From Beroe forskalii (Eukaryota; Ctenophora; Nuda; Beroida; Beroidae), in NCBI GenBank assembly GCA_011033025.1, contig WFMF01000340.1, positions 124,001 to 188,000 of the forward strand: 64,000 nucleotides of DNA, in the 5' to 3' direction. Of the stretch, positions 12,001-23,427 are shown one piece after another. The position numbers and the translations under genes were made by a program. Position 1 is the first letter of the stretch. The number at the start of each line of letters is the position of its first letter. The notes below the pieces were generated by a model. The model ran no database searches and was not told the origin of the DNA. It saw only the letters and a list, made by a program, of their open reading frames with translations.

Positions 12001-12830
12001 TCACAGGATTACGCACGGGGCGTCCCTTTCGCGCAATTTGTGCTCTGGTGGGGTTATGCCCGGGGGGGAAGGTTCGGGGGGGTTTTACCGCCCCTTTGGG
12101 ACCATGGACCCCAGCCTGGCCCGTTGCCTTGTGCCCTTTACCCGGGGGAATGCTCAGGTAAAACCCCACCAGGACAATGAAAGGGTCATTAAACCAGCGG
12201 CACCCAATCTGGCAATGTTTTAATTGGGTGCTTCGAGATCCATGGACTTCACGTTTCTAATTAGCAGTGCCCGATCATCAACGGAGTTAACAAAATCTTT
12301 TTGGGGTCATGTCTCGTGGGTGCCAGAGAAACCGGGAGACAGGGGGGTGTCTAGAACAGAAAAGGTTAAAGGGGCTACCAGGTGGTGTCTCTCTTTCAGG
12401 AGGCTTCCCATCTGACCCAGAGGAACCCAGGTCAGGGGGCGAACAGCACCCGGGGCCCACCTATTGCCACACCAGCCCCGAAAAGGTGACACCAAACAGC
12501 CCCCAGTAGGATCCCCCAATAGCCAGACGGGCCATGTCCCTGCCTTCTCCAGGACTAATGGCAGGAGCCAGGTGGTTTCGATGCCCAGAGGTCCCCGAGC
12601 ACCGGGATCTTTGGGGGATTCCCTGACTGCGGCATCAACATCCCCAACTGCCTCCCCCATCCCAGAGGAGGAGGAGAGATACCTGACATCATCCCGATGC
12701 CCGGGAAAACCGGGACGACTTCGCAGTCTCAGAGTACTGCGGGCGAATCAAGTCGGTGACGGTATGTGTAGGTATAATGACCTCAGTGACTAAACCTATC
12801 GCAGCTTAAGATCATGAGCGAATATAATAA
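12001..12830. other. GC-rich unresolved segment
   Basis: GC-rich sequence with overlapping open frames on both strands. The plus-strand frame 12464-12793 is rich in Pro, Ser and Gly and has no motif I recognise. An adjacent plus-strand frame that reads SQSQSTAGESS just before 12760 could be an exon of the same transcript as 13277-13398, but the donor is weak. The first part may share the base-quality problem of 11-12 kb. Confidence 0.3.
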
Positions 12831-13276
12831 GACTTATTAATGAGCTTTTTGAAATTGTTCCTAATGCACGCATCCTTGATCTTCAATGTTCCCCTAGAAT
12901 TTGCCAAGGTTCAATCACCTAGTCAGAATTCATGCGATCTTTCCAACTAACTTTCTGTTTGATTTAGAAATTTTCAAGGGTAAGGATTAATTGTCGTCTT
13001 TGCAATATGCAGCCTAATGGCTAAATTTAGATTTAAGTTTCTTCGTTGAGACAGGTTGCACATGAATAGAGCGTGGTAAGAAACTGATGAAGGAACACAT
13101 AAGTAGGCATCAGGCAGAACCCTGTGGATATCGACCATTTTTAAATGGGCATTAAATTTTTAAATTATTAAAAGTTTTCTCTTTAATCTATGATGTTGGT
13201 GGTAGGGTGTTTTCGGACTTGGCTACTATCTTCGGTGGTAAATCTTAAAATAAACTAAATTGCTTTTAATACTCAG

Positions 13277-13398
13277 GTAATCCTGCCCCTTCATTATCAA
13301 CTGGCTCAACCATCATGGGAGTTTCAGCACAACATCACAGGCAGGTGACAGGTTTATTCGGAGGAGGGACAGGCCAAAGGAGGAAAACGCAGGATCCT
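13277..13398 (+). CDS. Possible internal coding exon of an unidentified gene
   Basis: A 122-bp segment is bounded by a 3' splice site (TTTTAATACTCAG at 13264-13276) and a strong 5' splice site (GTAAGTAC from 13399). It has one open frame of 40 codons that starts in phase 2 and ends in phase 0. The translation contains LSTGSTIMGVSAQHH and GLFGGGTGQRRKTQDP, a low-complexity Gly/Ser then basic composition. I do not recognise the protein. The exon stands alone: no neighbouring exon is convincing on either side, and repeats begin at 13.6 kb. It could be the surviving piece of a gene disrupted by repeats, or chance. Confidence 0.35.
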
Positions 13399-13608
13399 GT
13401 AAGTACTTTTTTTATCTTACTCTACAATTTTGCAATGTATTAGCCTCTCTGCGATTATTAGGCTCATGGAAGATAATGAAAAGCAAGAAAATTGTCTTAG
13501 CGAAAATTTGATCTCGGGAGGTGTTTAAGTCTATTTTTACTCCTACTGAGCTTTACCATTCTAACAGTCAATACCAGCGACTACCCAAACCGATTTATCA
13601 AACAAGTT

Positions 13609-15601
13609 GTGTTTAAAGCGGTCGATAGTCAACTATATCTTCTTAATTCGGAAACTAGGATCCTGGTGAACTGGGCTGTCTTAACGACTGTTCTATCAAA
13701 TAGACTATTTTGTAATTTACTGCCGTTTCTAGTTAACAAATCGTCGTCCTACTACCTTAATATATACCAGTATCCACTGTTATATCGACTTCGTCTGATG
13801 CGTGTGAAACTTAGCTCTAAGAATCTAAATATTTCATCATATTTCATCAACACATGCTCGTATTATCTGACGCTCTTAAACTTGACCTTGATAGTTGTTG
13901 TAAATCCAAGTATACTTAATCCTGGCCCAATGAGTAAAGACCTCTCTGTTGCATACTGCAATGCACAGGGCTTTATATTGATGTCTAGCATGCGCGGAAA
14001 ACAACCAATCTTCCAGACTCATAAATTACTTGACTTTCAAAATTTTGTGCACATGAATAAACCAGATATTGTTATTGTCAATGAATCATGGATTAATGAA
14101 CATATACATAACAACGAAATTATCGAAGAAGAATTTTATAAAATGTGGCGAAATGATAGATCTAAGATAGATAAGAAAAAGTATAACAAGGTGGGGGAGG
14201 TGGCGTTTTTTTATTCTTGCTAAACAAGGACTCGATATCGAAACTAAGGAAGTTAATGTCAAAAATCCAAATGGCTTACCTGTTCTTTCGATTGAGATAA
14301 AATTTAATGATTCTTCCAAATTATGTGTCAGTACATTTTATAGATACGACTACTCTAAAAGGACACTCTGAACTCCATTGAAAATATTATAGGAATTATG
14401 TAAGAAGTACTCTAAAATTGTCATCATAGGTGATCTTAACTTAAGCTCGGTTAAGGACTGGTCCTGCCCTATCTCTACTAACGAGCTTCACAACGATTAT
14501 ATCAAACTTTTCTTTGAGTTAGGATTTCAAAACCTTATAAACGAACCTACTCATAAAGATGGAAATATCCTAGACTTACTACTTACGAACCAGCCTGGTC
14601 TCATTAAAGATATTTGCATTACCCCAGATCTAATTTGCCCTTCAGATCATTACTCTATTAAATTCAAAATAAAGAAAAACGTTAATAGGAGGAAAGTCAA
14701 GAAGCGTAGAGTGTTTAACTATAATGAAGCGAATTGGCCTGAACTTGAAAATGAACTTTATGCCTACGACTGGTCAAGCATGTTTAGAACCCTAGAATCT
14801 CACAAGCATGGAACCTTTTCAAATCTAAATTGGACATTGCTATGAGGAACCATATTCCGATGAAGTCCGTTAAATTTCGCATAAAGCCACCGTGGTTCGA
14901 CTCCGAAATTTTATGATGTCTAAAAGAAACATAAGCTTAGAAAAATTTATAAAAAATCTGGATTAGATAGTGATAAAGAAGCATTTGATGAATTTAAAAT
15001 CAAATTCAAAAATCGAGTCCTTGAAAAGAAAAGTGATTTTATTTTAGCTGATCCGTGTAATTCTGAACATGTAGGTAGCAACCAGGTCAACAAAAAATTT
15101 TGGTCATTCATCAAATCTAGTACAAAATGTGGACGCATTCCTGAATCTGTACAATATAAAGGCAGATACCGTTCTGAAACCCAGGACCAATGCGATATTT
15201 TTAACAAATTTTTCTGTGATCAATTTTCCCAGGCAAGCAAATATGATATTAACCTACAAGACTTCCTTGCCCCTGAGGAATTCTCTCCTGCGGAAATTTT
15301 TAGCTATCTCAAAAATGTCAAGCCTAGCAAAGCCCCAGGACCGGATGGAATTAGTGGGCACATTTTGAAAAAATGTGCCGGCTCTCTGTGCTTGCCACTT
15401 GCACTACTGTTTAATAAATCTTACCAGCTTGGAGAGCTGCCACAGGATTGGAAAAATGCTAACGTAGTACCTATTCATAAAAAAGGAAGGAAGGATGACG
15501 TTGAAAATTACAGGCCCATTTCTCTCACTAGCTTAGTAATGAAAATATTTGAAAAAAGTTTGCACAATATCCTCCATGAAAAATGTAAAGACAAAATAAC
15601 T
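13609..15601 (+). pseudogene. Non-LTR retrotransposon, endonuclease and first RT half (part 1 of 2)
   Basis: This part carries an APE-type endonuclease: NPGPMSKDLSVAYCNAQG at about 13915, PDIVIVNESWIN at about 14065, then in other frames IIGDLNLSS at about 14425 and SDHYSIKFKIK at about 14645. After a linker, the RT begins: EIFSYLKNVKPSKAPGPDGI (about 15295), LFNKSYQLGELPQDWKNANV and IHKKGRKDDVENYRPISLTS (about 15475-15535). At least four frameshifts are present in the endonuclease part (for example near 14175-14215), so the copy is inactive. The frame stops at 15601 only because a foldback element is inserted there. The reading continues at 19966. Confidence 0.8.
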
Positions 15602-18600
15602 GGCAGATGTTGACTTTGCAATCGGCGCCGATCAGCGCTGATCAGCGCCGATCCACCGCCGATCAGCGCTGATCAGCGCTGATCGGCGCTGATCAGCGCT
15701 GATCAGCGCTGATCGGGCCCGATCAGCGCTGATCAGCGACACCGCCGATCAGCGCTGATCAGCGCTGATCAGCGCCGATCAGAAAATTTAAAAATCTCAT
15801 CGGCGGTCGTCGGCGCTGATCAGCGCCGATCAGCGCTGATCGGCGATCAATCAGCGCTGATCAGCGCCGATCAGCGCTGATGGTCTAAAATCAGCGCTGA
15901 TCAGCGCTGATCAGCGCCGACCAAAACACCTGCATAAGAGCCTTTGTAAACGCCATTTTTCCTCATCGGCGCTGATCAGCGCCGATCAGCGCCGATCAGC
16001 GCTGATCGCTAATTTGTTAAATTTGAACTGATATGGACATTTGGGCGTGTTTCCCCCAAAAATATAATTCCTGCTGGCCGTGCAGGAGACATTTTACGGT
16101 AATACCTCGCACAGGGCTGTAACATTAACATCAACAATCACATCAACCAGTTTTACGATACAGTTATGCATTGACGTGACATGAGTTGAACCGTTACAAC
16201 ACAGTTTCGTCTCTACGACACAGTAACACCGTTACGACACAGTAAGTGTAACATCGTTACGGCACAGTAACACCGTTAATACGACACAGTAACATCGTTA
16301 CGGCACAGTAACACCGTTAATACGACACAGTATTACAGTAACACCTTAACAGCACAGTAAATTAATGTCGTTACGACACAATAGCACCGTTACGACACAG
16401 TTACGTAGTTAATACACAGTAACGCAGTTACGACGAAGTCACGCAGTTACGATACAATAACGCCGTTATACGACAAAGTAACATCGTGACGACACAGTTT
16501 CATTGTAACCGCACAGTAGCTCACTTACAACACAGAAAGGACGTTATGACAAAGCTGTAACACCATTACGACGCAGTTACGACACAGTCTGTACGCACTA
16601 CGCAGTTCCAACACAGTAACACAGTTACGAAAAAGTCACGCAGTTACGACACAGTAACACCGTCACAACACCGTAAGGACGTTACGACACACCACGGCTG
16701 TTATACGACACATTCAGGCCGTAATTAAGTGCTAAAGAAGCGCTGTTAAGACACCGTAAGTGTAATGCCGTTACGACAAAGTAACACTGTTATACGGCAC
16801 AGTAACGTTGCTACCCCAGAGTAACGCAGTTACGATACAATAACACTGTTACAAGTACAACACAGTAACACCGTTTCAACACAGTTATTGTAAGGACGTT
16901 ACGACACACTACACAGTTACACTGTTACGACACATTTAACGTTGTTTCCCCAGAGTAACGCAGTTACAATACAAGTATACAATAACACTGTTACGACTAG
17001 CGAACGACCGGTTTAACCGTATCTCAATAAATCCGGTCACGGAATTTCGGTTGGCTGAAAACGCCCAGTCAACCGATATTTCTGTTCTGCTTTAATCTGA
17101 AATGGTTGATTGCGAGATCAAAATATTCGGTTACGGTTTCGGTTAGCTAAAACACCTGGTTAAGCAGTATTCGGTTTCCGTTCGGTTAACCGGTCCTATC
17201 CTAGTCACGCTGTCGTCTAAATCCTATTTATGCAAATCGCCGATTCGGCGCCGGAAAGCGCCTATGGGCGCCCATAGGCGCCTATAATTTTTTAAGTGCC
17301 TATACGGCGCCTATAGGCGGTACCGCTTTTCGGCGCCTATAAAGGCGCCGATAGTTTTCGATCATCGAATTATCAGCGGTCATCGGCGCCGAAAAGCGCC
17401 TATACACCGCTTTTCGGCGACATCGGCGGTTTTCGACCACCTATAGGCGCCTGTACGGCCATCACCGCCTATAAGCGCCTATAGGCGCCTATCGTACGAG
17501 CGCCGATATTGATCTCTAGCAATCTGTTCTTCCTTATTTTTCGGCGCCATAGGCGCCGATGAATTAAGGCAGTGCAGAATTAGCAAGGACGAGTTTTATT
17601 AGCTGAGCCTCGAGTCAATTATCAGCCAAACTACTGAATTCATCGTCTATAGGCGCCTATAGGCGCCAATGAATTAAAGCAGTCCTAAACTCCTAAATTG
17701 GGCTAGAGTTAGGGTTAAGGTTAGGGTTTGGGTTAGGGTTTGGGTTTGGGTTTGGGTTAGGGTTTGGGTTAGGGTTTGGGTTTGGGTTTGGGTTTGGGTT
17801 TGGGTTTGGGTTTGGGTTAGGGTTTGGGTTTGGGTTTGGGTTTGGGTTTTGGTTAGGGTTTGGGTTAGGGTTTGGGTTTGGGTTAGGGTTTGGGGGTTTG
17901 GGTTTGGGTTTTGGGTTTCAGGGGGTTAAGGTTTGGGTTAGGGTTTGGGTTAGGGGTTTGGGTTGGGTTTGGGTTGGAGCTGGGTTTGGGTTTGGGTTAG
18001 GGTTTGGGTTAGGGTTTGGGTTTGGGTTTGGGTTAGGGGGGTTTGGGTTTGGGTTTGGGTTAGGGTTTGGGTTTGGGTTTGGGTTTGGGTTTGGGTTTAG
18101 GTTTTGGGGTTTGGGTTAGGGTTTGGGTTTGGGTTTGGGCTTGGGTTTGGGTTAGGGTTTGGGTTAGGGTTAGGGTTAGGGTCAGGGTTTGGTTAAGGGT
18201 TTGGGTTAGGGTTTGGGTTAGGGTTTGGGTTGGGGTTTGGGTTGGAGTTTGGGTTTGGGTTTGGGTTAGGAATTGGGGTTTGGGTTAGGGTTAGGGTTTG
18301 GGTTAGGGGTAGGGTTTGGGTTAGGGTTTGGGTTTGGGTTAGGGTTTGGGTTTGGGTTTGGGTTTGGGTTTGGGTTAGGGTTTGGGTTAGGGTTAGGGTT
18401 TGGGTTCCAGTTTGGGTTCCGGTTTGGGTTTGGGTTTGGGTCACTGTTAGGCTTTGGATTAGGCTTTGGGTTAGGGTTTGGGTTGACCCAAACTCTAACC
18501 CAAACCCAAACCCTAACCCAAACCATAACTCAAACTCTAATCCAAACCCTAGCCCATACCATGACTCAAACCATAACTCTAGCCCGATTTAGGAGTTTAG

Positions 18601-19957
18601 GGCTGCCTTAATTCATCGGCGCCTATAGGCGCCGAAAAAATAGGGAAGAACACAGATAGCTAGAGATCAATATCGGCGCCTATAGGCGCCGATACTTCAG
18701 ACCCGTACCGGGCCGTGGATCATGAAAAATATCACGATAGGTGCCTATAGGCGCTTATAGGCGGTGATGGCCGTACAGGCGCCTTTAGGCGGTCGAAAAC
18801 CGCCGATGTCGCCGAAAAGCGGTGTATAGGCGCTTTTCGGCGCCGATAGGCGCCGATGACCGCCGATCGAAAACTATCGGCGCCTATAGGCGCCGATAGT
18901 TTTCGATCGGTGGCCTATAGGCGCCGAAAAGCGGTACCGCCGTCACTGCGTGACTGTGTCGTAAGGGTGTTACTGTGTCGTGATGGTGTTACTGCGTGTT
19001 GCAACAGTGTTACTGTCGTAAGAATGAACTGTGTTGTAACGGTATTAGTATTACTGTGTCATAACGATGTGACTGTGTCGTAGCTGCTTTACTGTGTCGT
19101 AATGGTGTTATTGTGTTGTAACGACGTTATTGTGCTGTAAAGGTGTAACTGTGTCGTAACGGTGTTACTGTATTGTAACAGTTCTACTGTGTCGTAACGG
19201 TGTTATTGTCAGACGTCGTCTGAACATTATTTCAGACGGCGCGCCCCCGTCGTAGCAAGAGGGGGTCAGACAATGGTTGACAACGGTGTTACACTTACTG
19301 TGTTGTAACGGTGTTACTGCGGTTACTGTGTCGTAACGGTGTTACTGTGTCGTAACGATGTTACTGTGTCGTTATAACGGTGTTACTGAGTCGTACTGTC
19401 GTAACGGTGTGACTTAATCGTAACGGTTCTACATTGTCGTAACGGTGTTACTGTGTCGTAGAAATGAAACTGTGTTGTACTTGTAACTGTTCTACTGGCA
19501 CGTCAAATTTAACAAGTTGATTATGATCAGCGCACGGCCAGCAGGATCAGCGCAAACACGATCCATAGCGTTGATTTAACAGCGCTGATCTGATCAGCGC
19601 CGATGAGGAAAAATGGCGTTTACAAAGGCTCTTATGCAGGTGTTTTGGTCGGCGCTGATCAGCGCTGATTTTAGGCCATCAGCGCTGATCGGCGCTGATC
19701 AGCGCTGATTGATCGCCGATCAGCGCTGATCAGCGCTGATCGGCGCTGATCAGCGCCGATCAGCGCCGACGACCGCCGATGAGAATTTTAAAATTTCTGA
19801 TCAGCGCTGATCGGCGGTGTCGCTGATCAGCGCTGATCGGGCCCGATCAGCGCTGATCAGCGCTGATCAGCGCCGATCAGCGCTGATCAGCGCCGATCGG
19901 CGGTGGATCGGCGCTGATCAGCGCTGATCGGCGCCGATTGCAAAGTCAACATATGCC
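15602..19957. mobile_element. 4.36-kb foldback element FB1 with concentric satellite arms
   Basis: The termini are inverted copies: GGCAGATGTTGACTTTGCAA on the left and GGCATATGTTGACTTTGCAA as the reverse complement of the right end. The element is flanked by AATAACT on both sides (15595-15601 and 19959-19965), or an 8-bp duplication with one mismatch. Paired layers run inward: GATCAGCGCTGATC repeats (15610-16020 with 19510-19950), TTACGACACAGTAACACCG repeats (16100-17000 with 18945-19500, reverse complement), GGCGCCTATAGGCGCC repeats (17240-17670 with 18610-18930), and a TTTGGG/TTAGGG core (17700-18590). A 215-bp CGGTTAACCGG-type segment (17000-17215) exists only in the left arm, and a 70-bp TTGTCAGACG hairpin (19206-19272) only in the right. 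There is no transposase frame. Confidence 0.9.
17700..18595. repeat. Telomere-like TTAGGG/TTTGGG core with inversion point
   Basis: About 780 bp of interspersed TTAGGG and TTTGGG hexamers (17700-18483) switch abruptly at GGGTTGACCC (about 18480-18489) to CCCTAACCCAAACC-type repeats (18484-18590). The inverted part is only about 110 bp, so the core is asymmetric. It lies at the centre of foldback element FB1, not at a chromosome end, since ordered sequence continues on both sides. Long frames encoding Val-Trp-Val or Phe-Gly runs are by-products of the hexamer. Confidence 0.9.
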
Positions 19958-19965
19958 GAATAACT

Positions 19966-21186
19966 ACCCTACAGCACGGATTTTTGCCTAATCGTTCATG
20001 CACAACACAAATGATAAACACGGATGTTATATATTTCGATTTTGCAAAAGCATTTGATAGTGTAAATCATGACATAATTTTAGAGAAACTGAAATTTTCT
20101 TATGGCATTGATGGGTACCTACTGAGATTCATTAAAGAATATCTTAAAGGAAGGCAACAGTGCGTATCCATTGATGGTTCTCTCTCAGGCATGTCCCCAG
20201 TTCTGTCTGGGGTACCCCAAGGATCTATTTTAGGTCCATTGCTCTTTGTATTGTTTATCAACGATATAACTGAGGTTATTGACATCTCAACCAAGATTCT
20301 TCTTTATGCTGATGATATGAAAATCTTTAGGCAAATTAACAATGAACACGATCGTGTAATCTTGCAACAAGATATCAGCTCTCTCCAAAAGTGGGCTGAA
20401 CGTAATAAAATGCGCTTCCACCTTGATAAATGTAAAGTTCTCAATTGTAAATTAAGTAATAAGGCAAGCAGTAATTTCGAATACTATCTCTATGATACGA
20501 AACTTGACTACACGGATAACGAAAAAGATTTAGGAGTGCAAGTTGTCCCGTCTCTAAAATGGAATGCCCAGCACAAAAAATTACTAAATAAGGCCAGTCA
20601 AAAAATTGGCCTTCTTAGAAGAAATTGCTCCTTCAATAGAAACACAAATCAACGAAAAATTTTATTTTTAGCTATAATTCGGTCACAGTTTGAGCACTGT
20701 TCACAAATCTGGAGGCCAGTGCACAAAACAAACATTGATAAGTTTGAAGCCATGCAGAAAAGAGCCGTTAAGTGGGTTTTCAGTGAAGATTTTTGCAGCT
20801 ATACCAAATCAGAATACCACCTTAAATTAAAGAAACTAGATGTCCTGCCAATGAAATACAAGTTTGATTATAACGACTTAGTCTTGTTCTATAAGATGTT
20901 TAATCATCCTAGCCCATTTTCAAGTATCCCTGAATATCTTAGGAAGAAGCACCTCCCTGACCCAAAATTAACTCGATATACTAGGAGTATGTCATCATCT
21001 GATGAACTTCAATTAGAATGCTCCATAAAACCTAGAATAGATGTTTTTAAAAATTCATACTTCTACCGTACACATTTACTTTGGAATGAAGTTCCAGTAA
21101 ATATAAGATCTGAAAATTGCTTAGCAACCTTTAAGACTAAACTCAAGGAATATCTCTGGATGAAAGCGGACAGTGAATTTGACTAA
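19966..21186 (+). pseudogene. Non-LTR retrotransposon, second RT half (part 2 of 2)
   Basis: About 400 codons are open. QHGFLPNRSCTTQ is followed by DVIYFDFAKAFDSVNHDI (RT motif A), SGVPQGSILGPLLFVLFIND (motif B), LLYADDMKIFR (motif C, the catalytic ADD) and LDKCKVLNCKL, then a C-terminal region with FEHCSQIWRPV, RAVKWVFSEDF and THLLWNEVPVNIRSENCLATFKTKLKEYL before a TAA. About 15-20 residues usually present between the TTQ and DVIY blocks seem to be missing. When the foldback insertion and one AATAACT copy are removed, the frame joins part 1 exactly and reads DKITTLQHGF. The 3' UTR appears to run to about 21450. Comparison with part 1 shows that decay is confined to the 5' half. Confidence 0.85.
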
Positions 21187-21966
21187 TTTTAGTTATTATA
21201 TTAATATGAATAATAAAGAATGTGCTTTCCTTTGATAAGGGTAAGGGACAGGAAAATAGGTAAGGAACAGGAAGAAAGGAAAAAGGGTATAAAAGGGATT
21301 CATAGGGATGTTCATAGGGATCACCAGGTTCAGGTTCACCACCCACAACATCATACATCTTTTTGAATATTTCAGAGATTTATATCATTCAAGCAATCAG
21401 AGTAATAAAAGTAATTTATCATTATTTTATTATATTTTTAAGATGAATTTTACCATCTACTTGTAATGCAATTTTACAAACTATGTAACTACCAATCTGT
21501 GTGATTTAAGATTTTTGAGGGCGTAATTGTGCAGCATAGAGTAGTTCGACTACTCTGCACGTGCCCCACTCATAGCATATGCAACAAGTTAGACTCTTCT
21601 ATGTTTATCTTTTATTGAACTATGATTATTCAAATCTTTGGTTGGGGCATCGTCATGTTTCATGATTTATTTTATATAGGGCAAGTGACAATGTATAATT
21701 TGTTGTGTATCCTATTTGTGATTTTAAGGGCAAACGAAAAGTATTTTTTCGGCTTTTAGCAACGTTTTTACCTTATTTCATTCTCTGGAGTAATTGGAAA
21801 AACGATAGTGAGTATATCTCAAGAGCATTTCGGATCGTTTGCCCCAAAAATTTTATTTTGGTGTTGGCGCAAATCCTAATGCTTTTTGAACAAACGTGAA
21901 ATTTTGGTTTTGATCAGAGATAAAGTTGTCGTACCTCTTTTTGAATTTTGATGTAAATGTTGCTAA

Positions 21967-22395
21967 ACACACCTATGCGGGCTTAGGAAATGTAAATGGG
22001 GATAATTAAATTACTACCAAGTTGATTACCTCAAAGAAGTTGCTATCATGAGACGTGACGTGACACACGGCGCGCGGCGGCCTAATGCGCGGTCGCGCGC
22101 GCTGCATAATAACGGAATGTAACTCGCGCGTTACATTAAGAACTTCACAATAACAAATAATTGCTGTTTTCAGATTAACAGGTGCAATAAATTAATGAAT
22201 ATTAGTTAAAGCGGTACACGTTACGTTCGATAAAAGTACATACCATCTGTCATTCATGTTTTTTACTGAAAATTTTCTATTTTTTTATTGAAGGATACGT
22301 GACTCACCTACAATCACACGCGGATCTCTCTGATCTGACTCTAACCATAACCCTAACCTTACCCAAAGCATTGACTCTAACCCATACCCCAAGCC
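21967..22395 (+). repeat. GGGCTTAGGAA repeat copy, CG-rich tract and telomere-like scrap
   Basis: TTGCTAAACAC is fused directly to CCTATGCGGGCTTAGGAA (21960-21989). This is followed by CGCGCGGCGGCCTAATGCGCGGTCGCGCGCG-type DNA (22070-22110) and, at 22335-22395, degenerate CCCTAACC/CCCATACCCC repeats. The same combination of end motif, CG-rich DNA and TTAGGG-like repeats occurs inside the foldback element at 58.4 kb. Confidence 0.55.
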
Positions 22396-22489
22396 TTGCT
22401 CAAAGGTGAACTGGTGAATTAGTTTGTCTAAAGTGTCGTGAGGAGAATTGCCGTAGGTATAATGTCCGTTCTCTATATAATAATGATGT

Positions 22490-22723
22490 TCAAGTTAACC
22501 AAATAGTTAAATTGGACGTTAATTTCACCGGCCCTTTGGATAGAAATTTATAAATCGCCTTTGTCTTCAAGGATCGGTCAAATAGGGTCCAATAAGGTAA
22601 GCTGTCACACCCCAATTGATAATTCTCAACATAATCTAAATCATTTTCTTTAAATTCTGCAAGGAAGAGACCCTTTGAAGTAAATATGAAAGCGTCAGGT
22701 GTAACAAATCTTCCCTGAATCAT
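22490..22723 (-). CDS. Hypothetical short ORF, 77 codons
   Basis: The minus-strand frame begins with ATG and contains PDAFIFTSKGLFLAEFKEN, in which a PD pair is followed after 13 residues by an E-x-K. That spacing is reminiscent of PD-(D/E)XK nuclease cores, but the match is weak and the frame is short. I do not recognise a family. It could be a small exon, an old transposon fragment or chance. The surrounding DNA is non-coding. Confidence 0.2.
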   Translation of the reverse strand: MIQGRFVTPDAFIFTSKGLFLAEFKENDLDYVENYQLGCDSLPYWTLFDRSLKTKAIYKFLSKGPVKLTSNLTIWLT

Positions 22724-22734
22724 TTAGGTCCTAC

Positions 22735-22875
22735 ACACACACAGTATTTCTCATGAGGGCGGCTCTCATCTGGACTAGAAGTTCTCTACACTGACATGGC
22801 CCGATGAGGGCAGTACACCCATGTGTGTGTGTGTCTGTGTGTACGTGTGTGTCTGTTAGTGTGTGTAAGTGTGTA
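22735..22875. repeat. GT-rich microsatellite
   Basis: Interrupted (GT)n, best at 22823-22872, preceded by a short (CA)n at 22734-22742. Confidence 0.8.
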
Positions 22876-23427
22876 TAATGGTGTTTGACACGTATTCAGT
22901 TGATGTGTTTAAACTTCAATGCATTCAAGCGGTATAATTGTGATATACCTATTGTAAAGTTGTAATTCTATGCTTGATGATGGAAATACAGCGGTATTAT
23001 TGACGTACAATGTACATACACGGACAAAGTATTGACGTTGAAGATGAGGATCTGAGCATAGAAATAGATATTATGAAATTGTACAATATTCATAGTTCAA
23101 CAATATGCGCAATAAATCCGTCCAGTTAATAAATGTTAAATCAACCCTAGTAAAAAGTTTTAAAATCTTGACAAAGACATTGATATATAGCAAAATGATT
23201 ATCTGACCCAATCCAATACTACCAAAATTCAGATCAAAATTAACTACAATCGTGGATATCAAAGAAAGTAACATTCATGTTCCATTTAAGTATTTAATAA
23301 ATACAGTAATAGAACAAAGTTCAATTTTAATGCTATTAAAACTGATGTCAAGCAAAATTACAATGAATGTAGGTATTGAATCTATATCCTAATTGTATAG
23401 TATAAGTCCTACGAGCCACCCCACCGC

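Noticed and set aside
17700..18595. A true telomere
   Set aside because: Mirrored, ordered sequence continues on both sides, and the repeats sit inside a transposon with a target duplication.
17898..18611. Long Val-Trp or Phe-Gly and Asn-Pro frames
   Set aside because: They are direct translations of TTTGGG/TTAGGG hexamers.
15602..19957. A transposase gene inside the foldback element
   Set aside because: No frame outside the repeat arrays reaches useful length or shows a catalytic motif.
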